From Oceanobacillus_B kapialis (GTDB lineage Bacteria; Bacillota; Bacilli; Bacillales; Amphibacillaceae): a stretch of DNA of 64,000 nucleotides. Both the position numbers and the translations under genes were made by a program. The stretch lies in assembly GCF_042685265.1 (NCBI RefSeq), contig NZ_JBHUMX010000040.1; one strand, given 5' to 3'. Below the pieces are notes generated by a model, which had not been told where the DNA came from, searched no databases, and saw only the letters and a list, made by a program, of their open reading frames with translations. The first letter of the stretch is position 1; the number at the start of each line of letters is the position of its first letter. Below are positions 17,701-25,144 of this stretch, one piece after another.

Positions 17701-17738
17701 AAAAAGCAAAACCCTCCAAGATACCTTGAAGGGCTTTG
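17701..17738 (-). terminator. Terminator-like hairpin between des and desK
   Basis: On the minus strand AAAGCCCTTCAAG pairs with CTTGGAGGGTTTT (13 bp with two G-U pairs), followed by GCTTTTT. It would end most des transcripts and set desKR expression lower than des, or desKR may have its own promoter in the 79-bp gap. Confidence 0.75.
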
Positions 17739-17741
17739 TTA

Positions 17742-18794
17742 TTATTCTTCTTGAAAGCTTGTCTTGCCCGTGTTTAACTTCAAATTGGCCTTTGGATTCT
17801 TTAATAATGCTTTCACTTCTTTAAAGCTAACGAATGACTTTGTCGCCTCATCATATAAACGAAAACGAATGGATTGTAAGCTAGTTCGTAATGTAATCGT
17901 AGTCGCCTTTTGTAATGGTGGCGTAGATTCGTGAGCTTCTTCCAACCGATAATTTGGCACCCTTGGGCTAAGGTGATGAACATGGTGATATCCAATGTTC
18001 CCTGTAAGCCACTGCATCACCTTTGGCAATTTATAATAGGAGCTACCGTCAACAGCAGCTTTTACATAATCCCATTCATCCTCATTTTCAAAATAGGAAT
18101 CCTCAAACTGGTGTTGCACATAAAAAAGCCAAATGCCGAGGGACCCGGAAATAAATAGAATAGGTAACTGAATGATTAAGAAAGCCTGCCAGCCAATCGC
18201 CCAAATTAATAACCCATAAATCAACACAATCGAGGCATTGATTAGATACGTATTCATACGTTCCTTTTTACGTGCGCCTTTTCGATTAAATCGATTCGAG
18301 ATAAGGAACAAATAAATCGGCCCTAAACCAAACATCACAAACGGATTACGGTATAAACGATATGCCAGTCTCCCCCAAAAAGAGGCTGCTTTATACTCTT
18401 CTACGGTCATCACCCATACATCACCTGTACCACGTTTATCTAAGTTACTGCTTGTTGCATGGTGAATGGCATGGCTTCTCTTCCACTTTTCAAATGCAAA
18501 CAGGGTAATAATTCCCGTAATGGTGCCAACAATTCGGTTCGCCTTACTCCCATTGAAGAACGATCCATGTGTACAATCATGAAAAATAATAAAGATCCGA
18601 ATAACAAAGCCTGATGCGATGACAGCAAGTGCGATAGAAAGCCATACGGAAACAGCTAGGCTTTGATAAGCAAGAAACCACAACAGCAAGAATGGAAGTA
18701 CCGTGTTTAATAGCTGTATAATACTAGCCCTACGATCCGCACCTGTATAAGCTTTTACACTGTTTCTTAACTGTGCCTGTTTTTGTTTACTCAT
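17742..18794 (-). CDS. des: Des, acyl-lipid fatty acid desaturase (delta-5 type)
   Basis: A membrane di-iron desaturase that introduces a double bond in phospholipid acyl chains, restoring fluidity in the cold. The three histidine boxes are visible: HDCTHGS (about 91-97), HAIHHATSS (about 127-135) and GYHHVHHLSP (about 271-280). Paired hydrophobic segments (about 28-75 and 175-222) fit the topology. 350 aa is the usual length. The ATG has an AGGAGG site. Adjacent desKR supplies regulation. Position-specificity (delta-5) is taken from the B. subtilis homologue. Confidence 0.95.
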   Translation of the reverse strand: MSKQKQAQLRNSVKAYTGADRRASIIQLLNTVLPFLLLWFLAYQSLAVSVWLSIALAVIASGFVIRIFIIFHDCTHGSFFNGSKANRIVGTITGIITLFAFEKWKRSHAIHHATSSNLDKRGTGDVWVMTVEEYKAASFWGRLAYRLYRNPFVMFGLGPIYLFLISNRFNRKGARKKERMNTYLINASIVLIYGLLIWAIGWQAFLIIQLPILFISGSLGIWLFYVQHQFEDSYFENEDEWDYVKAAVDGSSYYKLPKVMQWLTGNIGYHHVHHLSPRVPNYRLEEAHESTPPLQKATTITLRTSLQSIRFRLYDEATKSFVSFKEVKALLKNPKANLKLNTGKTSFQEE

Positions 18795-18836
18795 AATAGC
18801 CTCCTACGTTTAGATAACGAACTTTTTCTTATTACT

Positions 18837-18902
18837 AGTATAAGATTTTTCGTAAGTTCTTATAAGTCATAAACGTCAAGAGGCATATATGACAAGTGTC
18901 AT
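18837..18902 (-). promoter_or_regulatory. des promoter with candidate DesR-binding inverted repeat
   Basis: -10 TATACT (18837-18842) with only a weak -35 TTATAA 17 bp upstream (18860-18865), as expected for an activator-dependent promoter. Upstream, ATGACA-AG-TGTCAT (18889-18902) is an inverted repeat centred near -66, and two further TGAC-like elements lie between (near 18866-18878). This is the natural place for DesR binding; the exact B. subtilis site was not compared. Confidence 0.6.
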
Positions 18903-18981
18903 GTTTTAGGATACATCACGCTTTTCAGCTACTTCTGTTCGGTCCATAAATGCAAAGTATGGCAGCAGGACATTTGTGCAT

Positions 18982-19518
18982 TTATATTTCAATCTGGCTA
19001 GTTATATACGTAGCAGCCTCTAACAGATCCTCAAATACAAGATCAGCCTCTACCTTATCCTGATCCCGAGCGCCTACTAGAATTGTTTTTGTACCAGCCT
19101 GTTTGCCTGCCACAATGTCTGGCTCCCGATCTCCAATCATAAAGCTCTGCGTAAGATCAATATCCCAAGCTTCTGCTAAATCGTGGATCATTTGTGGTTT
19201 TGGTTTTCGGCAAGGACAATTCTCATGAGGTTTATGTGGGCAATAGGCAATCGCATCTATATGCGCGTTATAAGAGCGCAATTTCTTCTGCATCTCATCA
19301 TGCACGCTATGTAGCATTTTTTCTTTCATGTAACCAAGGCCAACCCCACCTTGATTGGTCACAACAAAAATCTTATACCCAGCTTGTTGCAGCAGGTATA
19401 TTCCTTCTCCTGCCCCTTCTAGCAAATAAAAATCCTGAGGCTTATTTACAAACTTTACCCTTTCCGTTAAAACTTCATTAATGACACCATCTCGATCTAA
19501 AAATACTGCTTGATTCAT
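18982..19518 (-). CDS. HAD-IIIA phosphatase, GmhB-like
   Basis: A small HAD phosphatase of the histidinol-phosphate/heptose-bisphosphate phosphatase subgroup. Motif I is FLDRDGVIN (about 6-14), motif II TNQGG (about 54-58), and motif IV GDREPDIVAG (about 137-146). The GmhB-type zinc loop CPHKPHENCPC (about 95-105) is present. GmhB removes the 7-phosphate of D-glycero-D-manno-heptose 1,7-bisphosphate, but no other heptose genes are near, so the true substrate is open. No clear terminator follows; ATAAATGCA/TGCATTTAT (18946-18985) can pair across the stop codon but lacks a U-run. Confidence 0.85.
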   Translation of the reverse strand: MNQAVFLDRDGVINEVLTERVKFVNKPQDFYLLEGAGEGIYLLQQAGYKIFVVTNQGGVGLGYMKEKMLHSVHDEMQKKLRSYNAHIDAIAYCPHKPHENCPCRKPKPQMIHDLAEAWDIDLTQSFMIGDREPDIVAGKQAGTKTILVGARDQDKVEADLVFEDLLEAATYITSQIEI

Positions 19519-19578
19519 AGCGAGAACCGCCTCCTTTTTTTCTTATTTTTAGCTGTTGCAGGGATTTACATGCGGATG

Positions 19579-19662
19579 GTTTCACTTTTTGGCTTGGTGG
19601 TTTCACTTTGGGGTCGCGACGTTTCACTTTTGCCCCGGGATGTTTCACCTTTACGAAGTGTG
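19579..19662. repeat. Second 21-bp-period array (4 units)
   Basis: GTTTCAC recurs at 19579, 19600, 19621 and 19642, exactly 21 bp apart, each followed by TTT or CTTT and a GC-rich variable half. Plus-strand translation gives heptads VSLxxxx; minus-strand translation gives KVKxxxx. The array lies between gmhB-like and the helicase gene, upstream of the gmhB-like start. It shares unit length and two-strand openness with the array at 13306-13977 but not sequence. Confidence 0.8.
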
Positions 19663-19672
19663 ACTTTATCCC

Positions 19673-19703
19673 ATATAAAAAGCCACGCAACCAAGCGTGG
19701 CTT
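19673..19703 (-). terminator. Terminator of the DinG-like helicase gene
   Basis: Stem AAGCCACGC / GCGTGGCTT with a 6-nt loop, 6 bp after the stop codon. On the minus strand it is followed by TTTTTATATGG. Confidence 0.82.
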
Positions 19704-19708
19704 ATAAT

Positions 19709-21634
19709 CTATACAATTTTCACAGGAACTACCTTTTGTATGGCTGCAAAATAGGCCTTTTTTTCTTCTTCTGTCATCCAGATATGAATACTTCCATGAT
19801 CGGTGCTTGTCCGAATCAGACGACCTATTCCCTGGCGTAAGCGAAGTAACATATATGGTTCATCCACCTCTGTTTGAGGATTTTCCACGTGCTTCCGTTT
19901 TGCTTGGAAAACCGGATCCTTCGGCGGGAATGGCAGGGAAGCAATGATGACTTGGGTTAATGCTTCACCTGGTACATCTAGCCCTTCCCATAGATGGTAA
20001 GCACAGAGTACAGCTGACTCATCAAGCTGAAAGGCTTTGACAGTTTCGCTGATTTCTCTATCACCTTCATACAAAACAGAGAATTCCCAGGTTTTATCGT
20101 CTGCCCAGTTACGGAAATCTTTCATTTCCTGGGCTGAAGCAAACAGAACTAGCGTCTTGCCGTTATTGTCCACCATTTTTTTATAAATGGATTCGTATTT
20201 CGCTTGTTTATCTGTTTCCATATCGTTATATATTTGCATTTGTTGCTCATAATCGAATGGCGAATTGACAGAGAAGGAATCATATGACTGGATCCCAAGA
20301 CTATCGGCTAAATACGTAAAGTCCTCTCCTTGTGAAAGAGTGGCAGAAGAAAAGACGAACGGTATGTTTTGGGAAAATACTTCTTTCCGTAATACTTCCT
20401 CTACTAATCGTGGCATAATGACAAGACTTGTTTCGTTATCCGTCTTCTCGAGCCAGTATATGCCTTCATCATCTTGCAGTAAGATGGATAAACCGTAAGA
20501 GAAAAACTCTAAATATTCTTCCATAATTTTAATATGGTAGTCTTCAATGGTGAAAAGCTCCGCATCAAACACTAGTTGTTCTAGTAATTCCTGTACGTTG
20601 GAATGGAGCTTTTCAGCTAGTGTTTTTAACCCCTCTGTAAGAGTTATCTCATGGCGTTCAGAGCCTTGAACTGGCACAGCGCTCTCCTCAAGAAGGTCAA
20701 ACCAATCATCATTTAAGCCTAATATTTCTTCAATTAGATGAAGAGATTCTTCGCGTACATCCTGGCCCATGTATCCTGTTAACACCTTGCTTAATGCCTG
20801 GAAATTAAAACGATAGGTGAGCCCTTTTTGGGCAGCAAATTCTAACAAGTGACCTTCATCAAACACGACACAGCTTGCCTCTGGAAGAAGAGGCATTTGC
20901 CCTTCCCGTTTGCGCGAGTCCTTCGTCCAAATATGCTCCATATAAAAGTCATGCGAGCAAATGATTAAATCCTGGGCATGGCGATAATATTCCCTGTTCA
21001 ATGTTTGCCCACTTCTGTGGCGCCATTCACAAGTAGAGCACTGCTGTAATTGATCCCAAGCAATTGCTTCCCATTTTTCGTTTGGCACCCATGGATATTC
21101 CTTGCGATCCCCGTAGCGTTCAAAGGATTGCATGGATGCTCCTGTATCAAACACAAAATCAGGAATTTCATCATGGACACGAAGAATATCTTCGTCATCG
21201 GTTCGGTTGGCAATTGGGTCCAGCTTTTTCATACAGACGTAGTTTTCTCTTGCCTTTGCAAGTCGAACATCGATATTGAGACCTAGTGCTTCTTCAAGCT
21301 TTTCAATATCGCCGCCCTTTTTAACAAGCTGTTCAATCAGGGTCTCGTCCGCACAAGAGATAATAGCTGGCTTTCTTCTATATCTCGCATAGCAAATTGC
21401 GTATAGTAAGTAAACGAAAGTTTTCCCTGTACCTACACCCGCTTCAGCAAAAATGGTACGTTTATTTTTAAAAGCCTGTTCAAGCTGAAAGGCCATATAT
21501 ATTTGTTCATCCCGTAGCTCATAGCCCTTTTCCGGGAGGATATCATAGAATACATCTCCAACATAGTCCCCTAGTCGGTCAAAGAAGTTGTCGGTTTTTC
21601 CAACAGTAAACGGAAGCGCATTTGTTTTCGTCAT
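19709..21634 (-). CDS. DinG/Rad3-family ATP-dependent DNA helicase (YpvA-like)
   Basis: A superfamily 2 5'-3' helicase of the DinG/XPD class, acting in repair or resolving R-loops and forks. The Q-motif region is YELRDEQIYMA, Walker A is AEAGVGTGKT (63-72), Walker B VVFDEGH (a DEAH-box variant), and motif VI RLRQGIGRLIRT is near the C-terminus. In the Fe-S region only C134, C199 and C202 are obvious; where a fourth cysteine is expected (about residue 208) there is serine, with H206 close by. The 641-aa length fits B. subtilis YpvA. GAGGAG precedes the ATG. The terminator directly follows. Confidence 0.9.
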   Translation of the reverse strand: MTKTNALPFTVGKTDNFFDRLGDYVGDVFYDILPEKGYELRDEQIYMAFQLEQAFKNKRTIFAEAGVGTGKTFVYLLYAICYARYRRKPAIISCADETLIEQLVKKGGDIEKLEEALGLNIDVRLAKARENYVCMKKLDPIANRTDDEDILRVHDEIPDFVFDTGASMQSFERYGDRKEYPWVPNEKWEAIAWDQLQQCSTCEWRHRSGQTLNREYYRHAQDLIICSHDFYMEHIWTKDSRKREGQMPLLPEASCVVFDEGHLLEFAAQKGLTYRFNFQALSKVLTGYMGQDVREESLHLIEEILGLNDDWFDLLEESAVPVQGSERHEITLTEGLKTLAEKLHSNVQELLEQLVFDAELFTIEDYHIKIMEEYLEFFSYGLSILLQDDEGIYWLEKTDNETSLVIMPRLVEEVLRKEVFSQNIPFVFSSATLSQGEDFTYLADSLGIQSYDSFSVNSPFDYEQQMQIYNDMETDKQAKYESIYKKMVDNNGKTLVLFASAQEMKDFRNWADDKTWEFSVLYEGDREISETVKAFQLDESAVLCAYHLWEGLDVPGEALTQVIIASLPFPPKDPVFQAKRKHVENPQTEVDEPYMLLRLRQGIGRLIRTSTDHGSIHIWMTEEEKKAYFAAIQKVVPVKIV

Positions 21635-21764
21635 GTAATACTCCTCTTTTAAACATCGTTTGAAAGAGTAATTATACGTGATTTAACTAGCCTTGTCACT
21701 AAGAAGGACTAATGGAAAGTGGGTACAGCTTATTCATGATAGCCTGGGAAAACGCCAAAGTTAG

Positions 21765-22214
21765 TCATCCATAATGTCGCTTTTTCTCTGTAACTTCGGA
21801 AAGAAAGACACGAATTTCCCTGATCGACTCTTTCGAAAGCCAATCTGTATTAAATTGGTGCTCCCGTCCATCCTTTAACCTTAAAATAATAAGCGTGCTG
21901 ACCGGTATATACCGTTCTATATTTTCTAAAGGGATTTTTTTACGAGGGAGAAAAAAGGCCCGGTAAATAGAAATTTCATCCTCATCCATGATAATGTAAT
22001 CCCTTCTAAGCATTGCTACGTTGTTTATATACTGCAGAACCCCTATTAGGATTGGCAAAAAGCTTACTATTAGATACGTATAATCCAAGGTATCATGCAA
22101 CGGAAAACCACGATATGCCTGAAACAATAAGGCAATTACTCCTGCTAATGTTGAACCGATGCCTGCCTTGCTTCTTTTTCGCCATAATGATATATCTGCA
22201 AACGGAAAACGCAC
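21765..22214 (-). CDS. Small membrane protein with a cytoplasmic PH-like C-terminal half
   Basis: Not recognised as a named family member. Two hydrophobic helices (about 18-35 and 45-63) precede a beta-rich segment with MDEDEISIYRAFFLPRKKIP and NIERYIPVSTLIILRLKDGR. These resemble the bacterial PH-domain membrane proteins (YdbS/YdbT-like) in outline only. The start is a GTG (22212-22214) with GGGAAGG about 9 nt upstream. It follows the thioesterase gene by 25 bp and is probably co-transcribed with it. Confidence 0.7.
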   Translation of the reverse strand: MRFPFADISLWRKRSKAGIGSTLAGVIALLFQAYRGFPLHDTLDYTYLIVSFLPILIGVLQYINNVAMLRRDYIIMDEDEISIYRAFFLPRKKIPLENIERYIPVSTLIILRLKDGREHQFNTDWLSKESIREIRVFLSEVTEKKRHYG

Positions 22215-22239
22215 GTTAACATCCTTCCCTCAAACGTAA

Positions 22240-22728
22240 TTAATTTTCTGACTTCATAAACGTCTTAGGCATAACTGCCGCAATAACTTCTCCCCTTGCG
22301 CAACGAGTATCTTGTGCAAATAGTTCTGTGATGACCCGCCACTTTTTAGGATGAATCTCCTCTATTGTACCGATTAAGGTTAGGGGAACATCCTGTGGGG
22401 TTGGCTTTACATAGTCAATGTTTAAAGAGGCCGTAACAAACCTTGGAGGCTCTGGCCCTTCACCTGGCTCAAAACCGTTTTTACGGTGCAATGCCATTGC
22501 CGCAGATGCGGTACCATGGCAATCGATGATAGATGCAATTAGCCCACCGTACACAAAACCGGGGATCGCCATATGCTCCGGTCGCGGAAGGTAGGTTGTT
22601 TTCGTCTTTTCTCCTTCCCACCTTGTCTTAATCTGTAACCCTTGCTCATTTAGCCTTCCACACCCGTAGCACCATGAATATTTTTCATCATATGTATCCT
22701 GAATAGCTATCGTTGCTTTTTCTCCCAT
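22240..22728 (-). CDS. Hotdog-fold acyl-CoA thioesterase (PaaI/4HBT type)
   Basis: A 162-aa hotdog protein with the helix-end motif PGFVYGGLIASIIDCHGTASA (cut here into GFVYGGLIA and IDCHGT), where the His/Asp-like residues usually hydrolyse acyl-CoA. LNIDYVKPTP is the matching beta strand. An N-terminal C-x2-C pair (WCYGCGRLN) is typical of one subgroup. I start at the ATG at 22726-22728 because GGAGGGG lies 5 nt upstream; a 13-codon longer frame has no ribosome site. The acyl substrate is unknown. It faces away from the YutJ-like gene. Confidence 0.85.
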   Translation of the reverse strand: MGEKATIAIQDTYDEKYSWCYGCGRLNEQGLQIKTRWEGEKTKTTYLPRPEHMAIPGFVYGGLIASIIDCHGTASAAMALHRKNGFEPGEGPEPPRFVTASLNIDYVKPTPQDVPLTLIGTIEEIHPKKWRVITELFAQDTRCARGEVIAAVMPKTFMKSEN

Positions 22729-22797
22729 CGGAACCCCTCCTTTTTTTCGTAGTATAGCATAAAGCATATGTCGATTTGTGGAGAATTCAGTCTTCTG

Positions 22798-22826
22798 GTG
22801 ACAGATGGTTGCATCTTCGCTAAAAT
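22798..22826 (+). promoter_or_regulatory. Promoter of the YutJ-like dehydrogenase gene
   Basis: -35 GTGACA (22798-22803), 17-bp spacer, -10 TAAAAT (22821-22826), giving a leader of about 38 nt. Confidence 0.65.
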
Positions 22827-22870
22827 AGACATAGACATCATTATTCTTTTTTCAGAGATGGGGTTTTGTT

Positions 22871-23932
22871 ATGAAGCGTTTGGTAGTATTAGGTGGAGGG
22901 TATGGTGGTTTAAAGGTAATTCTCGGACTATTGCAGCAACAGTTACCAGATTCGTTGGAAATCACCCTAGTCGATAGAAATCCATATCATTCTATAAAAA
23001 CAGAGTTCTACACGATAGCTGCTGGAACATCTGCAGAGAAGGACGTACGTTTGAGTTTCCCAGATGATCATCGCGTCCATTATGTTTATGGAGAAATTAA
23101 AAAAATTGATACTGAAAATGAGCAAATTTTATTCCAAGATTCCAGTAAAGTTCTTTCCTATGATTATTTAGTTATCGGCCTTGGCTGCGAGGACAATTAT
23201 CATGGCATTGAAGGAGCAGAAGAATTCACACATAGTGTGCAAACTTTTGAAAAGGCAAGGAAAACCGGGCTTGCTGTTTGTAACCTAAAAGCTTACGGAA
23301 AAGTTTCCGTAGTAGGCGCTGGATTAAGTGGAATTGAAGTAGCTTCAGAGATTAGAGAAAGTAGGCCAGACTTAAATATTCGCTTACTTGATCGCGGGGC
23401 TTCCGTTTTGAAAGCGTTTGATCCAAAAATTCAAGAATACGTTTCAGAATGGTTTATCAAGAATGATGTGGACGTGCTGCATCATGCCAGTGTGGAGTAT
23501 GTAGAAAAAGACTGGGTTTGCAATAATGGCGTATGCTATGTCAACGATGTGACGATTTGGACAGCAGGTGTACAACCGAACTACCTTGTCAGAGAGCTTC
23601 CCTTTAAAAAGGATACACAGGAAAAAGTCATCCTGAACGACTATTATCAAGTGCCTGATTATCCTAATGTATATGTCGTCGGAGATTGCGCATCTTCCGA
23701 GTACTCTCCAAGTGCTCAGCTCGCCGGCCAACAAGGGGAGCAAATTGCAGAGGTGTTGTATGCAGTTCTACGTGACAAAGAACCAAAGAAACCGAAGGAA
23801 ATTAAACTTAAGGGAACCCTTGGATCACTGGGTAAATCAGATGGTTTTGGGAATATGATGCAAAAGCCTATGACAGGACTTCTGCCAAGGCTTGCTAAGT
23901 CTGGTGTGTTATGGTTGAACAAACGCCACTAG
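22871..23932 (+). CDS. Type II NADH dehydrogenase-like FAD protein (YutJ-like)
   Basis: A single-subunit FAD/NAD(P) oxidoreductase of the NDH-2 family, expected to feed NADH electrons to quinone at the inner membrane face without proton pumping. The FAD fold is GGGYGG (8-13), the NAD(P) fold GAGLSGIE (about 147-154), and the second FAD motif YVVGDCA (about 269-275). The family AQLAGQQGEQIA segment follows. At 353 aa it is shorter than the main respiratory YjlD-type enzyme and closer to YutJ. The ATG has a weak GATGGGG site. A terminator follows. Confidence 0.88.
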   Translation: MKRLVVLGGGYGGLKVILGLLQQQLPDSLEITLVDRNPYHSIKTEFYTIAAGTSAEKDVRLSFPDDHRVHYVYGEIKKIDTENEQILFQDSSKVLSYDYLVIGLGCEDNYHGIEGAEEFTHSVQTFEKARKTGLAVCNLKAYGKVSVVGAGLSGIEVASEIRESRPDLNIRLLDRGASVLKAFDPKIQEYVSEWFIKNDVDVLHHASVEYVEKDWVCNNGVCYVNDVTIWTAGVQPNYLVRELPFKKDTQEKVILNDYYQVPDYPNVYVVGDCASSEYSPSAQLAGQQGEQIAEVLYAVLRDKEPKKPKEIKLKGTLGSLGKSDGFGNMMQKPMTGLLPRLAKSGVLWLNKRH

Positions 23933-23966
23933 AAATTACGATTACCGTAACAATTCTTTTAAACAC

Positions 23967-23998
23967 AAAACCCAAGTCAATTATAGACTTGGGTTTTT
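23967..23998. terminator. Bidirectional terminator between the YutJ-like gene and lrgB-like gene
   Basis: AAAACCCAAGTC / GACTTGGGTTTT perfect stem, 7-nt loop, T-run on both strands. Confidence 0.88.
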
Positions 23999-24003
23999 AT
24001 TTA

Positions 24004-24693
24004 CTATAGCAACAGGGAAACTAGCGCTGGAGCGATCACGGATACGACAATCGCACTTATGACCATTGCGACAGTGCTGACTGATCCTTCTAATTGACTA
24101 TTCTCCATTAGTGTTGCTGATCCGATAGCATGGGAAGCACTTCCCATGCCAACACCTCTTCCAAGGTAGTGATCCAACCGAAACAAGCGGAATACCAGAT
24201 TATGGACCATCACACCACCAATCCCTGCAAACATAACAAACACTGCAGCAAGCGGGATAATGCCTCCCAATGTTTCCGTAACCGCCATCGCAACAGGGGT
24301 GGTGACCGACTTTGGACTTAGCGCATAGATAAGCGATTCGTCAAATTTCGCCCACTTCGCCATTAACACACCAGAAGAGATTCCTACTACAGCTCCAAGC
24401 GATGTCCCAACTAATAATGGAATCAACAATTTCCTTAAAGTCTCACGTTGACTGTATAAAGGATATGCTAATGCAACGACCGCAGGGCCCAATAAATGAT
24501 CGATCCATTGTCCCCCGATCATATATGTTTCGTACGGAATCTGAAAGACTAGTAACACACAAATAATGAGAATAGTAGCGATGATGACAGGTGCAGTAAT
24601 CGTAACATTCCATTTTGCATGCAGACGAACTGATAGAATATAGGCGAGACAAGTGCCGACTATAGCTAGTAAACCAATGATAAGCTCAATCAT
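24004..24693 (-). CDS. LrgB/CidB-family membrane protein
   Basis: Partner of the holin-like CidA/LrgA protein, with roles reported in autolysis control and in pyruvate or metabolite transport. It is a polytopic membrane protein (229 aa) with the family signatures ALSPKSVTTPVAMAVTE (about 125-141) and GMGSASHAIGSA (about 182-193). It overlaps the upstream lrgA-like gene by 8 bp, so the pair is coupled. No CidR or LytSR regulator is adjacent. Confidence 0.93.
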   Translation of the reverse strand: MIELIIGLLAIVGTCLAYILSVRLHAKWNVTITAPVIIATILIICVLLVFQIPYETYMIGGQWIDHLLGPAVVALAYPLYSQRETLRKLLIPLLVGTSLGAVVGISSGVLMAKWAKFDESLIYALSPKSVTTPVAMAVTETLGGIIPLAAVFVMFAGIGGVMVHNLVFRLFRLDHYLGRGVGMGSASHAIGSATLMENSQLEGSVSTVAMVISAIVVSVIAPALVSLLL

Positions 24694-25057
24694 GCTCTTT
24701 CGCCCTCCGTCTAACTAGCCATTGACTTGTTGCACCTGATAATCCCATAACGAGCATGGTGCTAACTAAAGCTATTACGATTAATAATGCACCTTTCCCT
24801 GCAAATACATGATAGTATTCTAACACGCCAACTGTAACAGGAATAAAAAAAAGCGCGAGATTATCCACGATAAAGCGCGCCCCATTTTCTATCCACGTAA
24901 CCTTTACCACTTTTAGAGACAATAGTATAAAGAGCAATATCATTCCAATTACACTGCCAGGTACAAACAGATGAAAGGTTTTCTGGATAAAGACGCCAAT
25001 CTGATAAAATCCAACTAATACGAGCGTGTGAAGTATTATTTTTCCGATATTTAACAT
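24686..25057 (-). CDS. CidA/LrgA-family holin-like protein
   Basis: A small four-helix membrane protein (123 aa), member of the CidA/LrgA holin-like family, with the FVPGSVIGMILLF core and FFIPVTVGVLEYY. I start at the ATG at 25055-25057 (MLNIGKIILH) because GGAGTG lies upstream with good spacing and the length then matches homologues. A longer frame to 25126 overlaps the -10 TATAAT (25092-25097, minus strand). It heads a two-gene operon with the LrgB-like gene. Confidence 0.9.
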   Translation of the reverse strand: MLNIGKIILHTLVLVGFYQIGVFIQKTFHLFVPGSVIGMILLFILLSLKVVKVTWIENGARFIVDNLALFFIPVTVGVLEYYHVFAGKGALLIVIALVSTMLVMGLSGATSQWLVRRRAKEHD

Positions 25058-25104
25058 GATGAAGCACACTCCATTTAAGAACAATAAGCCAATTATAGCA
25101 GAAT

Positions 25105-25139
25105 AAAAGGTGAGCAGTGTATGCAACTGCTCACCTTTT
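25105..25139 (-). terminator. Hairpin terminator between the LrgA-like gene and the P-type ATPase
   Basis: AAAAGGTGAGCAGT / ACTGCTCACCTTTT perfect 14-bp stem with a 7-nt loop. The ATPase is transcribed leftwards from 27790 and ends at 25145, so this is its terminator. The LrgA-like promoter region starts immediately after it. Confidence 0.88.
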
Positions 25140-25144
25140 TCACC

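Noticed and set aside
19478..19707. Short frames on both strands over the GTTTCAC array as genes
   Set aside because: They overlap the start of the gmhB-like gene or the helicase terminator and lack ribosome sites; better described as an array.
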